DNA of 64,000 nucleotides from NCBI RefSeq assembly GCF_011764585.1, contig NZ_AP022853.1, positions 2,277,501-2,341,500 on the forward strand, in the 5' to 3' direction. Both the position numbers and the translations under genes were made by a program. The notes under the pieces are model-generated. The model worked only from the letters and a program-made list of their open reading frames with translations, was not told the DNA's origin and ran no database searches. Shown here in pieces: positions 53,708-62,044 of the stretch; position 1 is the stretch's first letter, and every line of letters starts with the position of its first letter. The stretch is from Sulfurimicrobium lacus. Its GTDB lineage: Bacteria; Pseudomonadota; Gammaproteobacteria; Burkholderiales; Sulfuricellaceae.

Positions 53708-55252
53708 ATGTCGCACATGAACACAAGCAGCTGCTCGAATTTCACCCCTTCCCGTCTCAAAATCTGCATTCTGAGCGGCCTGACTGTCGCCCTGGCACTG
53801 GTGCCGGAGGCGATCGCCTTCGCCTTCGTGGCCCACGTACACCCGCTCACTGGCCTCTATGCCGCCTTTATTGTCAGCCTCATTACCGCTGCTTTCGGCG
53901 GCAGGCCCGGCATGATCTCCGGCGCCACCGGCGCGCTGGCGGTGGTAATGGTGGCGCTCGTGGTACAGCATGGCGTTGAATATCTATTCGCCACCGTGGT
54001 GCTGACGGGCTTGCTGCAAATCGCCTTCGGCCTGCTGAAGCTGGGCAAGTTCATCCGCATGGTGCCGTTCCCGGTGATGCTGGGTTTCGTCAACGGCCTG
54101 GCCATCGTGATCTTTCTGGCGCAACTGGGACATTTCAAAATATCGGGGCCGGATGGCACGCTGACCTGGATGACGGGCGCCCCGCTCTACACCATGCTGG
54201 GCCTGATCGCGCTGACCCTGGCCATCATCTATCTGCTGCCGCGTTTCACCAAAGCCATCCCCTCCACCCTGGCCGGCATCGTCGCGGTTTCCCTGCTGGT
54301 GATCTTCGCCGGCATCGACACCAAGACCGTGGGCGACATGGCCTCCATCGAAGGCGGGCTGCCGCAGTTCCACTTGCCACAGGTGCCGCTGACCTGGGAA
54401 ACCCTCAAGATCATCTTTCCCTACAGTCTGATACTCGCCGCCATCGGCCTGATCGAATCCCTGCTGACGCTGAACCTGATCGACGAGATGACCGACACGC
54501 GCGGCAAGCCCAACCGCGAATGCGTGGCCCAGGGTTCGGCCAATGTGGTCACGGGCTTCTTCGGCGGCATGGGCGGCTGCGCCATGATCGGCCAGAGCAT
54601 GATCAACGTGAACAACGGCGCCACCCAGCGCCTGGCCGGCATCGCCGCCGCGCTGTTTTTGCTGTCGTTCATCCTGTTTGCTTCAAAGTGGATCGCGATG
54701 ATCCCGCTTGCCGCGCTGATCGGACTGATGTTCATGGTTTCGGAAAAAACCTTCGAATGGGGCAGCCTCACCGCCATGCGCAAGGTGCCGAAGAGCGACG
54801 CTTTCGTCGTGGTCGCGGTCACCGTGATTACCGTGTTTACGGATCTGGCCATTGCCGTGGTCACCGGGGTGATCATCTCTGCCCTGGTATTCGCCTGGCA
54901 GCATGCCAAGCACATCAACGTGCAGACCTATGTCGACGACAAGGGCTGGAAAGTCTACGAACTGGAGGGCACGCTGTTTTTCGCCTCGGTGGCGCAATTC
55001 CAGACCCTGTTCAACCCCAAAGACGACCCGGACGAGGTGGTGGTGGAATTCCGCCGTGCCCGCGTCAAGGACCATTCCGCCGTCGAGGCCATCGACAGCC
55101 TCGCCACGCGTTACCAGCAGGCTGGCAAGCGCCTGCACCTGCGCCACCTCAGCCCGGATTGCCTGGAAGTGCTGGAAAAAGCCAAGGACATGGTGGAAAT
55201 CAACGTGGGCGAAGATCCGCATTACCATTTGGCGGATGACAAGCTGGGGTAA
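53708..55252 (+). CDS. SulP family anion transporter with STAS domain
   Basis: A 514-residue membrane transporter with about eleven helices (first ILSGLTVALALVPEAIAFAFV) and a C-terminal STAS domain (YELEGTLFFASVAQFQTLF, from about residue 420). The helix with GFFGGMGGCAMIGQSMINVNNG is the family signature. SulP proteins move sulfate, bicarbonate or related anions; placed beside sox genes, sulfate export or bicarbonate uptake both fit. The start could be either of two ATGs (53708 or 53717); no clear ribosome site separates them. Confidence 0.88.
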   Translation: MSHMNTSSCSNFTPSRLKICILSGLTVALALVPEAIAFAFVAHVHPLTGLYAAFIVSLITAAFGGRPGMISGATGALAVVMVALVVQHGVEYLFATVVLTGLLQIAFGLLKLGKFIRMVPFPVMLGFVNGLAIVIFLAQLGHFKISGPDGTLTWMTGAPLYTMLGLIALTLAIIYLLPRFTKAIPSTLAGIVAVSLLVIFAGIDTKTVGDMASIEGGLPQFHLPQVPLTWETLKIIFPYSLILAAIGLIESLLTLNLIDEMTDTRGKPNRECVAQGSANVVTGFFGGMGGCAMIGQSMINVNNGATQRLAGIAAALFLLSFILFASKWIAMIPLAALIGLMFMVSEKTFEWGSLTAMRKVPKSDAFVVVAVTVITVFTDLAIAVVTGVIISALVFAWQHAKHINVQTYVDDKGWKVYELEGTLFFASVAQFQTLFNPKDDPDEVVVEFRRARVKDHSAVEAIDSLATRYQQAGKRLHLRHLSPDCLEVLEKAKDMVEINVGEDPHYHLADDKLG

Positions 55253-55273
55253 GCCGGCAGTTGTATTTGTGCG

Positions 55274-55291
55274 GCGCACATAAGAGTGCGC
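55274..55291 (+). terminator. Candidate hairpin after SulP gene
   Basis: Six-base perfect stem GCGCAC / GTGCGC with loop ATAAGA, 22 bases after the SulP stop. It is followed by TATGGCATTTTG, only a short T-run, so a terminator is possible but weak. Confidence 0.35.
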
Positions 55292-55323
55292 TATGGCATT
55301 TTGCCCCACTCACCCCTTTACAG

Positions 55324-55340
55324 AGGGGCGAAACGCCCCT
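55324..55340. other. Short perfect hairpin upstream of soxX
   Basis: A 7-bp stem AGGGGCG / CGCCCCT with a three-base loop, partly competing with a preceding CCCCT/AGGGG pairing. It lies about 135 bases before the soxX start in the 222-bp SulP-soxX gap. Could be part of a terminator or an RNA leader, but no known class is matched. Confidence 0.35.
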
Positions 55341-55474
55341 TGTGGCCGCGTTTCTCAAAACAATAATCCACAGCAAATCATATGGATGGCGAAAAGTGCA
55401 TGGCTGGCACGGTTCCCGCTATACCTACTCCCAGACGGCCTCACGCTGTCACTTACTACTCAGGAGGAGAATCC

Positions 55475-56008
55475 ATGCACAAAAGAACCCTTGGCCTCGC
55501 TGCCCTTGCGCTTGTCGCGGGCGTGGCGGCACATGCGGCAGACCTGCCGTCGAACATCCTTTACGATGCCAATACCGATAAAAAGACCCTCTGGCCGCAA
55601 CCCGTTGCCAATAGCGGCGTGGTGAAATACAACGAGCATCGCCAGGATCTTTCCAAATGGGTCACTCTGAGCTATGAGGACAAGCGCCCTACCCGCAAGG
55701 CCGAAACGGTTGAACTGAAAGGCGATCTCAACGGCGATGCCAAGCGCGGCAAGGAAATCGCGATGAATACCCAGCGGGGCAACTGCTGGGCCTGCCACGT
55801 CATGCCCGGCGATGCTCAGGGCGGGACCGGCGGCCCGACCCTGGTCGGCTTCAAGCATCGTGGCTACCCTGATTCATATGTCTATCAGACGATTTGGGAC
55901 AGGCGTGCGATTAATCCCGGCGCGATCATGCCGCCTTACGGCACCAATGGCGTGCTGCCCGAACAGGACATCCGCGACCTCGTCGCCTTCCTGCAATCCC
56001 TCGACTGA
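55475..56008 (+). CDS. soxX: SoxX, cytochrome subunit of the Sox complex
   Basis: A 177-residue periplasmic c-type cytochrome with signal peptide (LGLAALALVAGVAAHA), heme motif CWACH (about residue 107) and a likely axial methionine in GAIMPPYGTNG. With SoxA it forms the SoxXA enzyme that joins thiosulfate to the SoxY cysteine. CAGGAGGAGAATCC precedes the ATG at 55475. It opens the soxXAYZ cluster. Confidence 0.92.
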   Translation: MHKRTLGLAALALVAGVAAHAADLPSNILYDANTDKKTLWPQPVANSGVVKYNEHRQDLSKWVTLSYEDKRPTRKAETVELKGDLNGDAKRGKEIAMNTQRGNCWACHVMPGDAQGGTGGPTLVGFKHRGYPDSYVYQTIWDRRAINPGAIMPPYGTNGVLPEQDIRDLVAFLQSLD

Positions 56009-56028
56009 ACCGCTTCCGGAGAAAACCC

Positions 56029-56913
56029 ATGCGTAAACCCATTATCCTGGCGTCTCTCGCCCTGGCAGCCGTCGCCGGCAGCGCCACCGCTGCGGACAAG
56101 CCCTACCGCGACATGATTCCCTTCATCGACTACAGCAATCCTGCCGCCAGTGCCGATGCCAAGCACACCAACACCTACCAGTACTGGAAGGAGCGCGACA
56201 AACTGGACCCCGCGCGGGTCACGAGCGGTCAACTCAACTGGACCACCAACTGGAAGTTCATGGATGCGCCCTATAACGATACCCTGCACGGCGGCCACGA
56301 AGCCCAGGACCGGGGCGGAGAATTTTACAAACAACTCAACGCCAAGGGCGAGTTTGCCACCTGCCTCGGTGCCAAAAAAAATGACCTGAAGGGCTTGCGC
56401 CTGCAATATCCCCAGTACAACAAGGACATGAAACGGGTCGTGGGAATGGAAGCGATGATCGAACAGTGCGCCGAAAAACAGGGCATGAAACTGGAAAATG
56501 GCAGCTATGACAATTCCGCCGTATCGATCTACATCGGCGCATTCAGTAACGGCATGCCTATCAAGATCAATGTTTCCAAAGGCCCTCTGAAAGAATCCTT
56601 TGAACATGGAAAGGAACTGTTCCATACCCGCGCCGGCTGGACCAACTTTGCCTGCGCTACCTGCCACGTTTCCCTGGTGGGCAAAAGCCTGCGCGGACAG
56701 ACGCCCACCACCCACTTTGGCGACGCCTCCCACTGGCCTACCTATCGCACCAAGGACGAATTGCAATCGATGCATGTGCGCTTCACCGAATGCAACCGCA
56801 ACGCCGGCATCCAGCCGCTCAAGATCGGCAGCCAGGAATATACGGACATTGAAGTATTCCTGACCGCACTGACGAACGGCTACCCTGTAGCACTGCCCAG
56901 TGCGCGGGATTGA
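56029..56913 (+). CDS. soxA: SoxA, diheme-family cytochrome subunit
   Basis: A 294-residue secreted cytochrome: signal peptide (IILASLALAAVAGSATA), one CxxCH heme site (CATCH, about residue 213) and the active-site cysteine in FTECNRNAGIQPL near residue 253. An N-terminal non-heme domain with cysteines (ATCLG; IEQC) replaces the first heme of some SoxA proteins, so this is the single-heme form. 20 bp after soxX. Confidence 0.92.
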   Translation: MRKPIILASLALAAVAGSATAADKPYRDMIPFIDYSNPAASADAKHTNTYQYWKERDKLDPARVTSGQLNWTTNWKFMDAPYNDTLHGGHEAQDRGGEFYKQLNAKGEFATCLGAKKNDLKGLRLQYPQYNKDMKRVVGMEAMIEQCAEKQGMKLENGSYDNSAVSIYIGAFSNGMPIKINVSKGPLKESFEHGKELFHTRAGWTNFACATCHVSLVGKSLRGQTPTTHFGDASHWPTYRTKDELQSMHVRFTECNRNAGIQPLKIGSQEYTDIEVFLTALTNGYPVALPSARD

Positions 56914-56925
56914 GGAATTTACACC

Positions 56926-57420
56926 ATGAAAACGAAAGGAAACGCCTCCATGAAACAAGACCGCAGAACATTTTTGAAAGGTGCTGGCGCCGCCGGTGCC
57001 GTAGCCCTTGCCGTTGCCGCCGGCCTGCTCAAGCCCGGCCAGGTGCTGGCCGCCGATTGGAACAAGAATGCCTTCGAGGCCAAGAGCGTTGCTGACGCAC
57101 TCAAGGACATCAACGCCAGCGGCCCGGCCAAGAGTGCCGACATCCTGATCAAGTCCCCGGACATCGCAGAAAATGGCGCAGTGGTACCGGTCGAAGTAAC
57201 CAGCAAAATCCCGGGCACCACTGACATCGCGATCATTTCGGAGCAGAACGTCAATCCGCTGATCGCCGAATTTGCCTTGGCCAACGGTGCGGAAGGCTTT
57301 GTTTCCACGCGCATCAAAATGGCCAAGACTTCCAATGTCACGGTGATCGTGAAGGCGGGCGGCAAAGTTTACACCGCCTCCAAGGAAGTGAAAGTGACCA
57401 TCGGTGGCTGCGGCGGCTGA
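56926..57420 (+). CDS. soxY: SoxY, sulfur-substrate carrier
   Basis: A 164-residue carrier protein with a twin-arginine signal (QDRRTFLKGAGAAGAVAL) and the C-terminal GGCGG that holds the substrate-binding cysteine. Two starts are plausible: 56926 (GGAA upstream) and 56950 (AAGGA upstream); both keep the Tat motif. Binds sulfur intermediates during thiosulfate oxidation, together with SoxZ. Confidence 0.93.
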   Translation: MKTKGNASMKQDRRTFLKGAGAAGAVALAVAAGLLKPGQVLAADWNKNAFEAKSVADALKDINASGPAKSADILIKSPDIAENGAVVPVEVTSKIPGTTDIAIISEQNVNPLIAEFALANGAEGFVSTRIKMAKTSNVTVIVKAGGKVYTASKEVKVTIGGCGG

Positions 57421-57469
57421 TCGAAAACCACCGCCTGCCCGTTAACGAACTCAAGTAAAGGATATAAAA

Positions 57470-57784
57470 ATGGCTGAACCAATGAAAATCCGCGCCCAAA
57501 TGCAGGGCGATACGGCTGACATCAAAGTGCTGATGAACCACATCATGGAAACCGGCTTGCGCAAGGACGCCAAGACCGGCCAGATGATTCCTGCACATTT
57601 CATTCAGCAAGTGAATGTCACCGTGGGCGGCAAGACTGTTCTGGATGCGCAGTGGGGCTACGCTGTAGCCAAGAACCCCTTCCTCGGCTTCAAGGTCAAA
57701 GGCGCCAAGGCGGGCGAAAAAATCGTCGTGAACTGGGTTGACAACAAGGGCGACAAGCGCACTGACGAAGCCACCATTGCCTGA
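57470..57784 (+). CDS. soxZ: SoxZ, SoxY partner
   Basis: A 104-residue immunoglobulin-fold protein, without a signal peptide (exported with SoxY through Tat). Family features are MKIRAQMQGDTADIKVLMNH and IPAHFIQQVNVTVGGK. AAAGGATA upstream of the ATG. Follows soxY by 49 bp. soxB and soxCD are not in the window. Confidence 0.93.
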   Translation: MAEPMKIRAQMQGDTADIKVLMNHIMETGLRKDAKTGQMIPAHFIQQVNVTVGGKTVLDAQWGYAVAKNPFLGFKVKGAKAGEKIVVNWVDNKGDKRTDEATIA

Positions 57785-57866
57785 ATACTGGGCGCGGCTT
57801 GTTGCATGGGCAGCTTTCCTGCAGAATTGACAGCATGAACAATCCAGCCCTCAAAGGAAACTGATC

Positions 57867-58796
57867 GTGCAGCGCCGCGCCTTTCTCGCCGCTGGCCTGG
57901 CTATTCCCGGTCTATTGCTGGGCCGGGAGGCCGGAACGGCGGAAAACATTCGCCTAGATACGCTCGGTAGCGGCGATATGTGCCGCACCCGGGTTGCACC
58001 GCCAGTTTTTCCGCGCGGGCCGGGCGATCTATCCTTCCAGGGCACCCACATCCTGGCCCAGGGCGCCTTTCGCGAACTGGCCGAGGTCTATCGCGGCCCT
58101 GCTGATGGGCGGCTGCATGTGGCGGGCGGCGGTTGCGATGATGGCATTGCCGGGGTGCTGCGCTTGCAGGTCGATTTGGGCGGCATGTGCTGCCCGGTGG
58201 AGAAATCCCGTGCCGTGGGTCTGCCTTGGTACCTTGTAGCGCGAGACATCAAGGTCGCCATTACCCATCCCACCAATCCGGTAACCGACATCAGCTTCGA
58301 CGAACTGGCTGCCGCCGCTGCGGGCCGCATCTCCCGCTGGCGGGAACTTGGCGGCGAGGATCGTGCCATCGCTCTGGTGGTGCGCAATCATTGTCCGGAT
58401 TATCTGGAGCCGGTGCGCGACCTGCTGCTGAAAAACAAACCTGCCTGGTCACCCAAAGGGCTGTTCGTCGATCGCGACGAGCAGATTGTCGATGCCGTCA
58501 CCAGCTACCCCGGCAGCCTGGGCCTGGTGAGCTGGGTCTTTGCCAAGCCCTTGGCGGAGGCCGGCAAACTCAAGGTGCTCAAGTTGGAAGGGGTGCGGCC
58601 AGGCGCGCGGGCGGTTCGCGCTGGAAGCTATCGGCTGCACGGCCCACTTAACGTCATCTTCACACGCTGGCGAGCGCAATCCATGCGCCCCTTCTTCGAT
58701 TTCCTCTACAGCGCGCGCGGTCTGAAAATCATGAACCGCGTCCTGGTGCCGGTGAGCGCCGAGGAGGCGGATTACCGGCCGGGGCGCTGGACATGA
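57867..58796 (+). CDS. Tat-exported PBP-like cysteine-rich protein, 309 aa
   Basis: A protein starting with GTG (AAAGGAA upstream) and a twin-arginine-like signal (MQRRAFLAAGLAIPGLLLG). The rest resembles a phosphate-type solute-binding fold (ISFDELAAAAAGRISRWRELGG; DAVTSYPGSLGLVSWVFAKPLAEAG), with cysteines in SGDMCRTRV, GGGCDDG, GGMCCPVEKS and NHCPDYLE that could bind metal or form disulfides. It lies 82 bp after soxZ on the same strand and ends overlapping the convergent histidine kinase gene by 25 bp. Possibly a sulfur or oxyanion sensor for the kinase; inferred from position only. Confidence 0.65.
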   Translation: MQRRAFLAAGLAIPGLLLGREAGTAENIRLDTLGSGDMCRTRVAPPVFPRGPGDLSFQGTHILAQGAFRELAEVYRGPADGRLHVAGGGCDDGIAGVLRLQVDLGGMCCPVEKSRAVGLPWYLVARDIKVAITHPTNPVTDISFDELAAAAAGRISRWRELGGEDRAIALVVRNHCPDYLEPVRDLLLKNKPAWSPKGLFVDRDEQIVDAVTSYPGSLGLVSWVFAKPLAEAGKLKVLKLEGVRPGARAVRAGSYRLHGPLNVIFTRWRAQSMRPFFDFLYSARGLKIMNRVLVPVSAEEADYRPGRWT

Positions 58797-60451
58797 TCTC
58801 CGGCCAGCGGCAAATTGACTTCCACTCGACCCGGCGCGCCGGGCAGGATGCTGATGTCGCCGCCATGGGCCTGGGCGATGGCCAGCGCACTGCCCAGCCC
58901 GAGCCCGTTGCCGCCGGGCTTGGTGGTGAAGAAAGGCTCGTACAGCCTTTCAAGCGCCTCGGGCGGAAAACCTGGCCCGCTGTCAGTAATCGTAATCCGT
59001 GCCCATCTATCGTCTGCGGCCAGGTTGACGGCGACCGGTCCGGCGGGGGCAGCCTGCCGGGCATTGTCCAGAAGATTGGCAAGCATCTGTTCCAGCTGGT
59101 AGGCATCGGTCTCCACCATAATGGGTGCTGCCGCCGGGGTGACGCTCAACGCCGTATCCGGCCAGGCCTTGCGCCAGCGGCTGGCGATTTCGGCCAGCAG
59201 TTCATTCAGGTCATGACGCGCGGACTTGAGGCGAACCGGGCGGCCATAATCCAGCAACATTTCTACGGTGCGCATGCAACGCTCGCTGTGATGTGCGATG
59301 AGCCGGCTGTCTTCCCGGATTTGAGCCGGCTGTTCCGCCGGCTGTTTTTCCATGAGCCTGGCCACATTGCGGATCACCGTCAGCGGATTGTTGATGTCGT
59401 GGGCCACCCGGGCGGCCATGCGTCCGATGTCCGAAAGGCGTTCCTGATGACGCATGCGCCGCTCCAGGTCGCGCAGCCGCGCCAGGTCGTCGCTCATGAC
59501 GTTAAAAGCATTCACCAGCCGGGCGATTTCGTTGCGGCCATGAGATTGCAGGCGCGCGCCGAATTCGCCCCGGCCGACCGCGGACACGGCCTGGGTCAGC
59601 GCCCGCAAGGGCTTGAGCTGCCACCCCAGGAAAGCCGCAAGGGCAAACGTGAGCAACAGGCCGAACACCGCCATGATCCAGCCCAACAGACGTTTGACCT
59701 GAGACAGCGCCGGACCAACGCTATCCTGAACCGCGATTTCAAGCCACAACTTTTTACCGTTTCTTGTGGGCAACTCCACGCGCATCCGCTCCGCACCCGC
59801 ACCGCCAGCCGCAGCCCGTACCGTCACTTCGCTGCCGGGCGGGAAGGCCGCATCCAGAAAAGGCTGCAATGGGCGAGCCAATTGCAGCACGGCATAGACC
59901 TGCCCCTCCCGCAAGAGGGGCGCGCTGGTCACCAGCCAGAGCGTCTGCCCCACCCAGCCTACCGCCACGCCGCGCTGGGCAGGGGGGGCCGATTGTACGC
60001 TGCCGGTGGCGGCTACAAGCTTGGCGGAGTTATTCCACAGACCCACGGATTCCAGCCGGAAGCTGTCAGCAATGCGCCGCACGGCAGCCTGCGGGTGTTC
60101 TTTTTCGCCATCGAGAAAGAGGTGATAGTAAGTGCTGTTCCTGAGTTCCGCATCGTCGGCGAGCAAGGTCGCAAGACCGGCCAGCTGGGCCAGTTGCCGT
60201 TCCACGACTGCTTTCGCCTGGACGCTGGCATAGGCAGTGCGCTGCTTGCGCAACTCATCGAATTTCTGGCTGACGAAGTGGTCGATGCCAAGAAACAGTG
60301 CCGCGCTCATCAGGGCAATGCTGAGTGTCAGCGCAACGAACATGCTGGCAAGCAGGGAATGCCGCAGCCCGGCGAGCCATTCTGGCAGCGCCACTGCCTT
60401 GGTTCGTGCAAGTGCAGGGTCGGGCGCGTGGGCTGGATGCAATGCTTTCAT
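58772..60451 (-). CDS. Sensor histidine kinase
   Basis: A 559-residue membrane kinase: a transmembrane helix near residue 45, a periplasmic sensor of about 200 residues, a second helix (IMAVFGLLLTFALAAFLGW), HAMP, a dimerisation domain with the phospho-accepting His351 (RVAHDINNPLTVI), and an ATPase domain with N box (NLLDNARQA), G1 (DSGPGFPPEA) and G2 (GGNGLGLGSALA). It lies 20 bp from the NtrC-type regulator, in divergent orientation, and probably phosphorylates it. Confidence 0.9.
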   Translation of the reverse strand: MKALHPAHAPDPALARTKAVALPEWLAGLRHSLLASMFVALTLSIALMSAALFLGIDHFVSQKFDELRKQRTAYASVQAKAVVERQLAQLAGLATLLADDAELRNSTYYHLFLDGEKEHPQAAVRRIADSFRLESVGLWNNSAKLVAATGSVQSAPPAQRGVAVGWVGQTLWLVTSAPLLREGQVYAVLQLARPLQPFLDAAFPPGSEVTVRAAAGGAGAERMRVELPTRNGKKLWLEIAVQDSVGPALSQVKRLLGWIMAVFGLLLTFALAAFLGWQLKPLRALTQAVSAVGRGEFGARLQSHGRNEIARLVNAFNVMSDDLARLRDLERRMRHQERLSDIGRMAARVAHDINNPLTVIRNVARLMEKQPAEQPAQIREDSRLIAHHSERCMRTVEMLLDYGRPVRLKSARHDLNELLAEIASRWRKAWPDTALSVTPAAAPIMVETDAYQLEQMLANLLDNARQAAPAGPVAVNLAADDRWARITITDSGPGFPPEALERLYEPFFTTKPGGNGLGLGSALAIAQAHGGDISILPGAPGRVEVNLPLAGDHVQRPGR

Positions 60452-60471
60452 GGTGACAAGGGTTTCGCGCT

Positions 60472-61890
60472 ATGAATTCGCCCAAGTTTAACGTATTCGC
60501 TGGTGCGGAACCAACGCCGGAAGAAAGCGCCACCCTGCGCATCCTGATTATAGAGGATGAGCCGGATGTCGCGCGCCTGCTCAAGCGGGTGATCGAAAGC
60601 TGCGGCGGGCACGAGGTGCGGCTGGAAGGCGTGCCGTCCGACGTGGCCGGCTGCCTGCGGGATTTCGCGCCGGACTTGGTGCTGACCGACCTGATGATGC
60701 CGGGCCTTGACGGCTTCGAGGTGATCCGCCAAGCCAAGGCCGTGGACGAAGACCTGCCGGTGGTGGTGGTCAGCGCTTTCGCCACCCTGGAGAACGCTGT
60801 CGAAGCGGTAAAGGCCGGCGCCTTCGATTTCCTCGCCAAGCCCTTCAGCCCCGAGTCAGTGGAACTCATGCTGGCCAAGGTGGCCCGCAACCGTCAGATG
60901 CGCGCCCGTGCCGCCAGTCTGTGCCGCCAGATGCAGGCGCGCGATGGCGACCTGGCTGCGCTGCTGGGCGAAAGCCGTGCCATGCAGAATCTGCGGATAT
61001 GGATCTGCCGCGTGCGCGAACCCCGCACCAACGTCCTGATCGAAGGGGAAAGCGGTACCGGCAAGGAACTGGTGGCGCGCGCCATCCACGCCGGGCGCGG
61101 CCCCTTTGTCGCCATCAACATGGCGGCGATTCCCGACGAACTGGCCGAATCCGAGTTGTTCGGTCATCGCAAGGGTGCATTCACCGGTGCTGCCCGCGAC
61201 CGCATCGGCTTGTTGCAAGAGGCGGGCAATGGCGTGCTATTCCTCGACGAGGTGAACGCCATGAGCCCGATGTTGCAGGCCAAGCTGTTGCGGGTGTTGC
61301 AGGAAAAAAGGATGCGCCCGGTGGGCGCCAACCAGGAGGTGGAACTGAATTTCCGCCTGCTCGCCGCCAGCAACCGGGAACTGGAGACGCTGATTGAAGC
61401 CGGCCAGTTCCGCCGCGACCTCTACCATAGACTCAACGTCCTCTCCGTACGATTGCCGCCCCTGCGCGAGCGGCGCGAGGACATCCCCCTGCTGGCCGAG
61501 CATTTCGTGCAGCGCTACGCGCGCGCCCATGGCCGCCGCCTGCGCCGGCTCGCGCCGGAGGCTGCGGCAGCGCTGATAGCGGCGGACTGGTCGGGCAACG
61601 TGCGGGAACTGGAGAATATTGTCGAGCAGGCGGTCATCCTCTGCCCGGAGGGCCGCACCGACCTGCCGCTTACCTCTCTTCCCGCCCGTCTGGGCGGCGA
61701 GGGCTGGCAACTGGACGCTGCGCCCGGCGTATCCCGTCCCGCCACCCTGGACGAAGTGGAACGGCAATACATCCTGAGCGTGCTCCGGCAAACCGGCGGC
61801 AACAAGGCCCAGGCCGCGCGCATCCTGAACATCGATTACAAGACACTGCTGCGCAAGTTGAGCGCGGCGGCAGAACCGGAAGCCGGATAG
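60472..61890 (+). CDS. Sigma-54-dependent response regulator, NtrC type
   Basis: A 472-residue activator: receiver domain (ILIIEDEPDVA; phosphoacceptor Asp73 in DLVLTDLMMPGLDG), AAA+ domain with GESGTGKE (192-199) and GAFTGA (235-240, contacts sigma-54), and a Fis-type helix-turn-helix at the C-terminus (GGNKAQAARILNIDYKTLLRKL). It would activate sigma-54 promoters, possibly of sox or related genes, when the kinase phosphorylates it. Confidence 0.92.
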   Translation: MNSPKFNVFAGAEPTPEESATLRILIIEDEPDVARLLKRVIESCGGHEVRLEGVPSDVAGCLRDFAPDLVLTDLMMPGLDGFEVIRQAKAVDEDLPVVVVSAFATLENAVEAVKAGAFDFLAKPFSPESVELMLAKVARNRQMRARAASLCRQMQARDGDLAALLGESRAMQNLRIWICRVREPRTNVLIEGESGTGKELVARAIHAGRGPFVAINMAAIPDELAESELFGHRKGAFTGAARDRIGLLQEAGNGVLFLDEVNAMSPMLQAKLLRVLQEKRMRPVGANQEVELNFRLLAASNRELETLIEAGQFRRDLYHRLNVLSVRLPPLRERREDIPLLAEHFVQRYARAHGRRLRRLAPEAAAALIAADWSGNVRELENIVEQAVILCPEGRTDLPLTSLPARLGGEGWQLDAAPGVSRPATLDEVERQYILSVLRQTGGNKAQAARILNIDYKTLLRKLSAAAEPEAG

Positions 61891-61895
61891 CATGA

Positions 61896-61988
61896 CTGTT
61901 CCAGTTGTTTGTCGCTGCAACCCGCGCAGCAATGCCAGCAGTTCCACCTTGTCGTCCTGGCCGAGGCAGCGATAGCGTGCCGCCGACG
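61896..61988 (-). pseudogene. moaA: moaA 3'-end fragment, decayed copy
   Basis: Minus-strand translation gives CLGQDDKVELLALLR in one frame and AGCSDKQLEQ in another, matching CLGQDDKVDLRTLLRSGCSDDQLEQ of the moaA end at 63756-64000. The two are separated by a frameshift and the rest of the gene is missing. It lies between the NtrC gene and the GGDEF gene, and the matching intact moaA end lies on the other side of that GGDEF gene in the same orientation. Confidence 0.7.
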
Positions 61989-62044
61989 AAAAGCCACAAA
62001 TACCCGCTTTACACTCGGGCTAAGATTCATTCCCATCCAAACCG

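Noticed and set aside
58793-60475. 560-codon plus-strand frame over the histidine kinase
   Set aside because: Antisense to a kinase with intact H, N and G boxes; shadow frame only.
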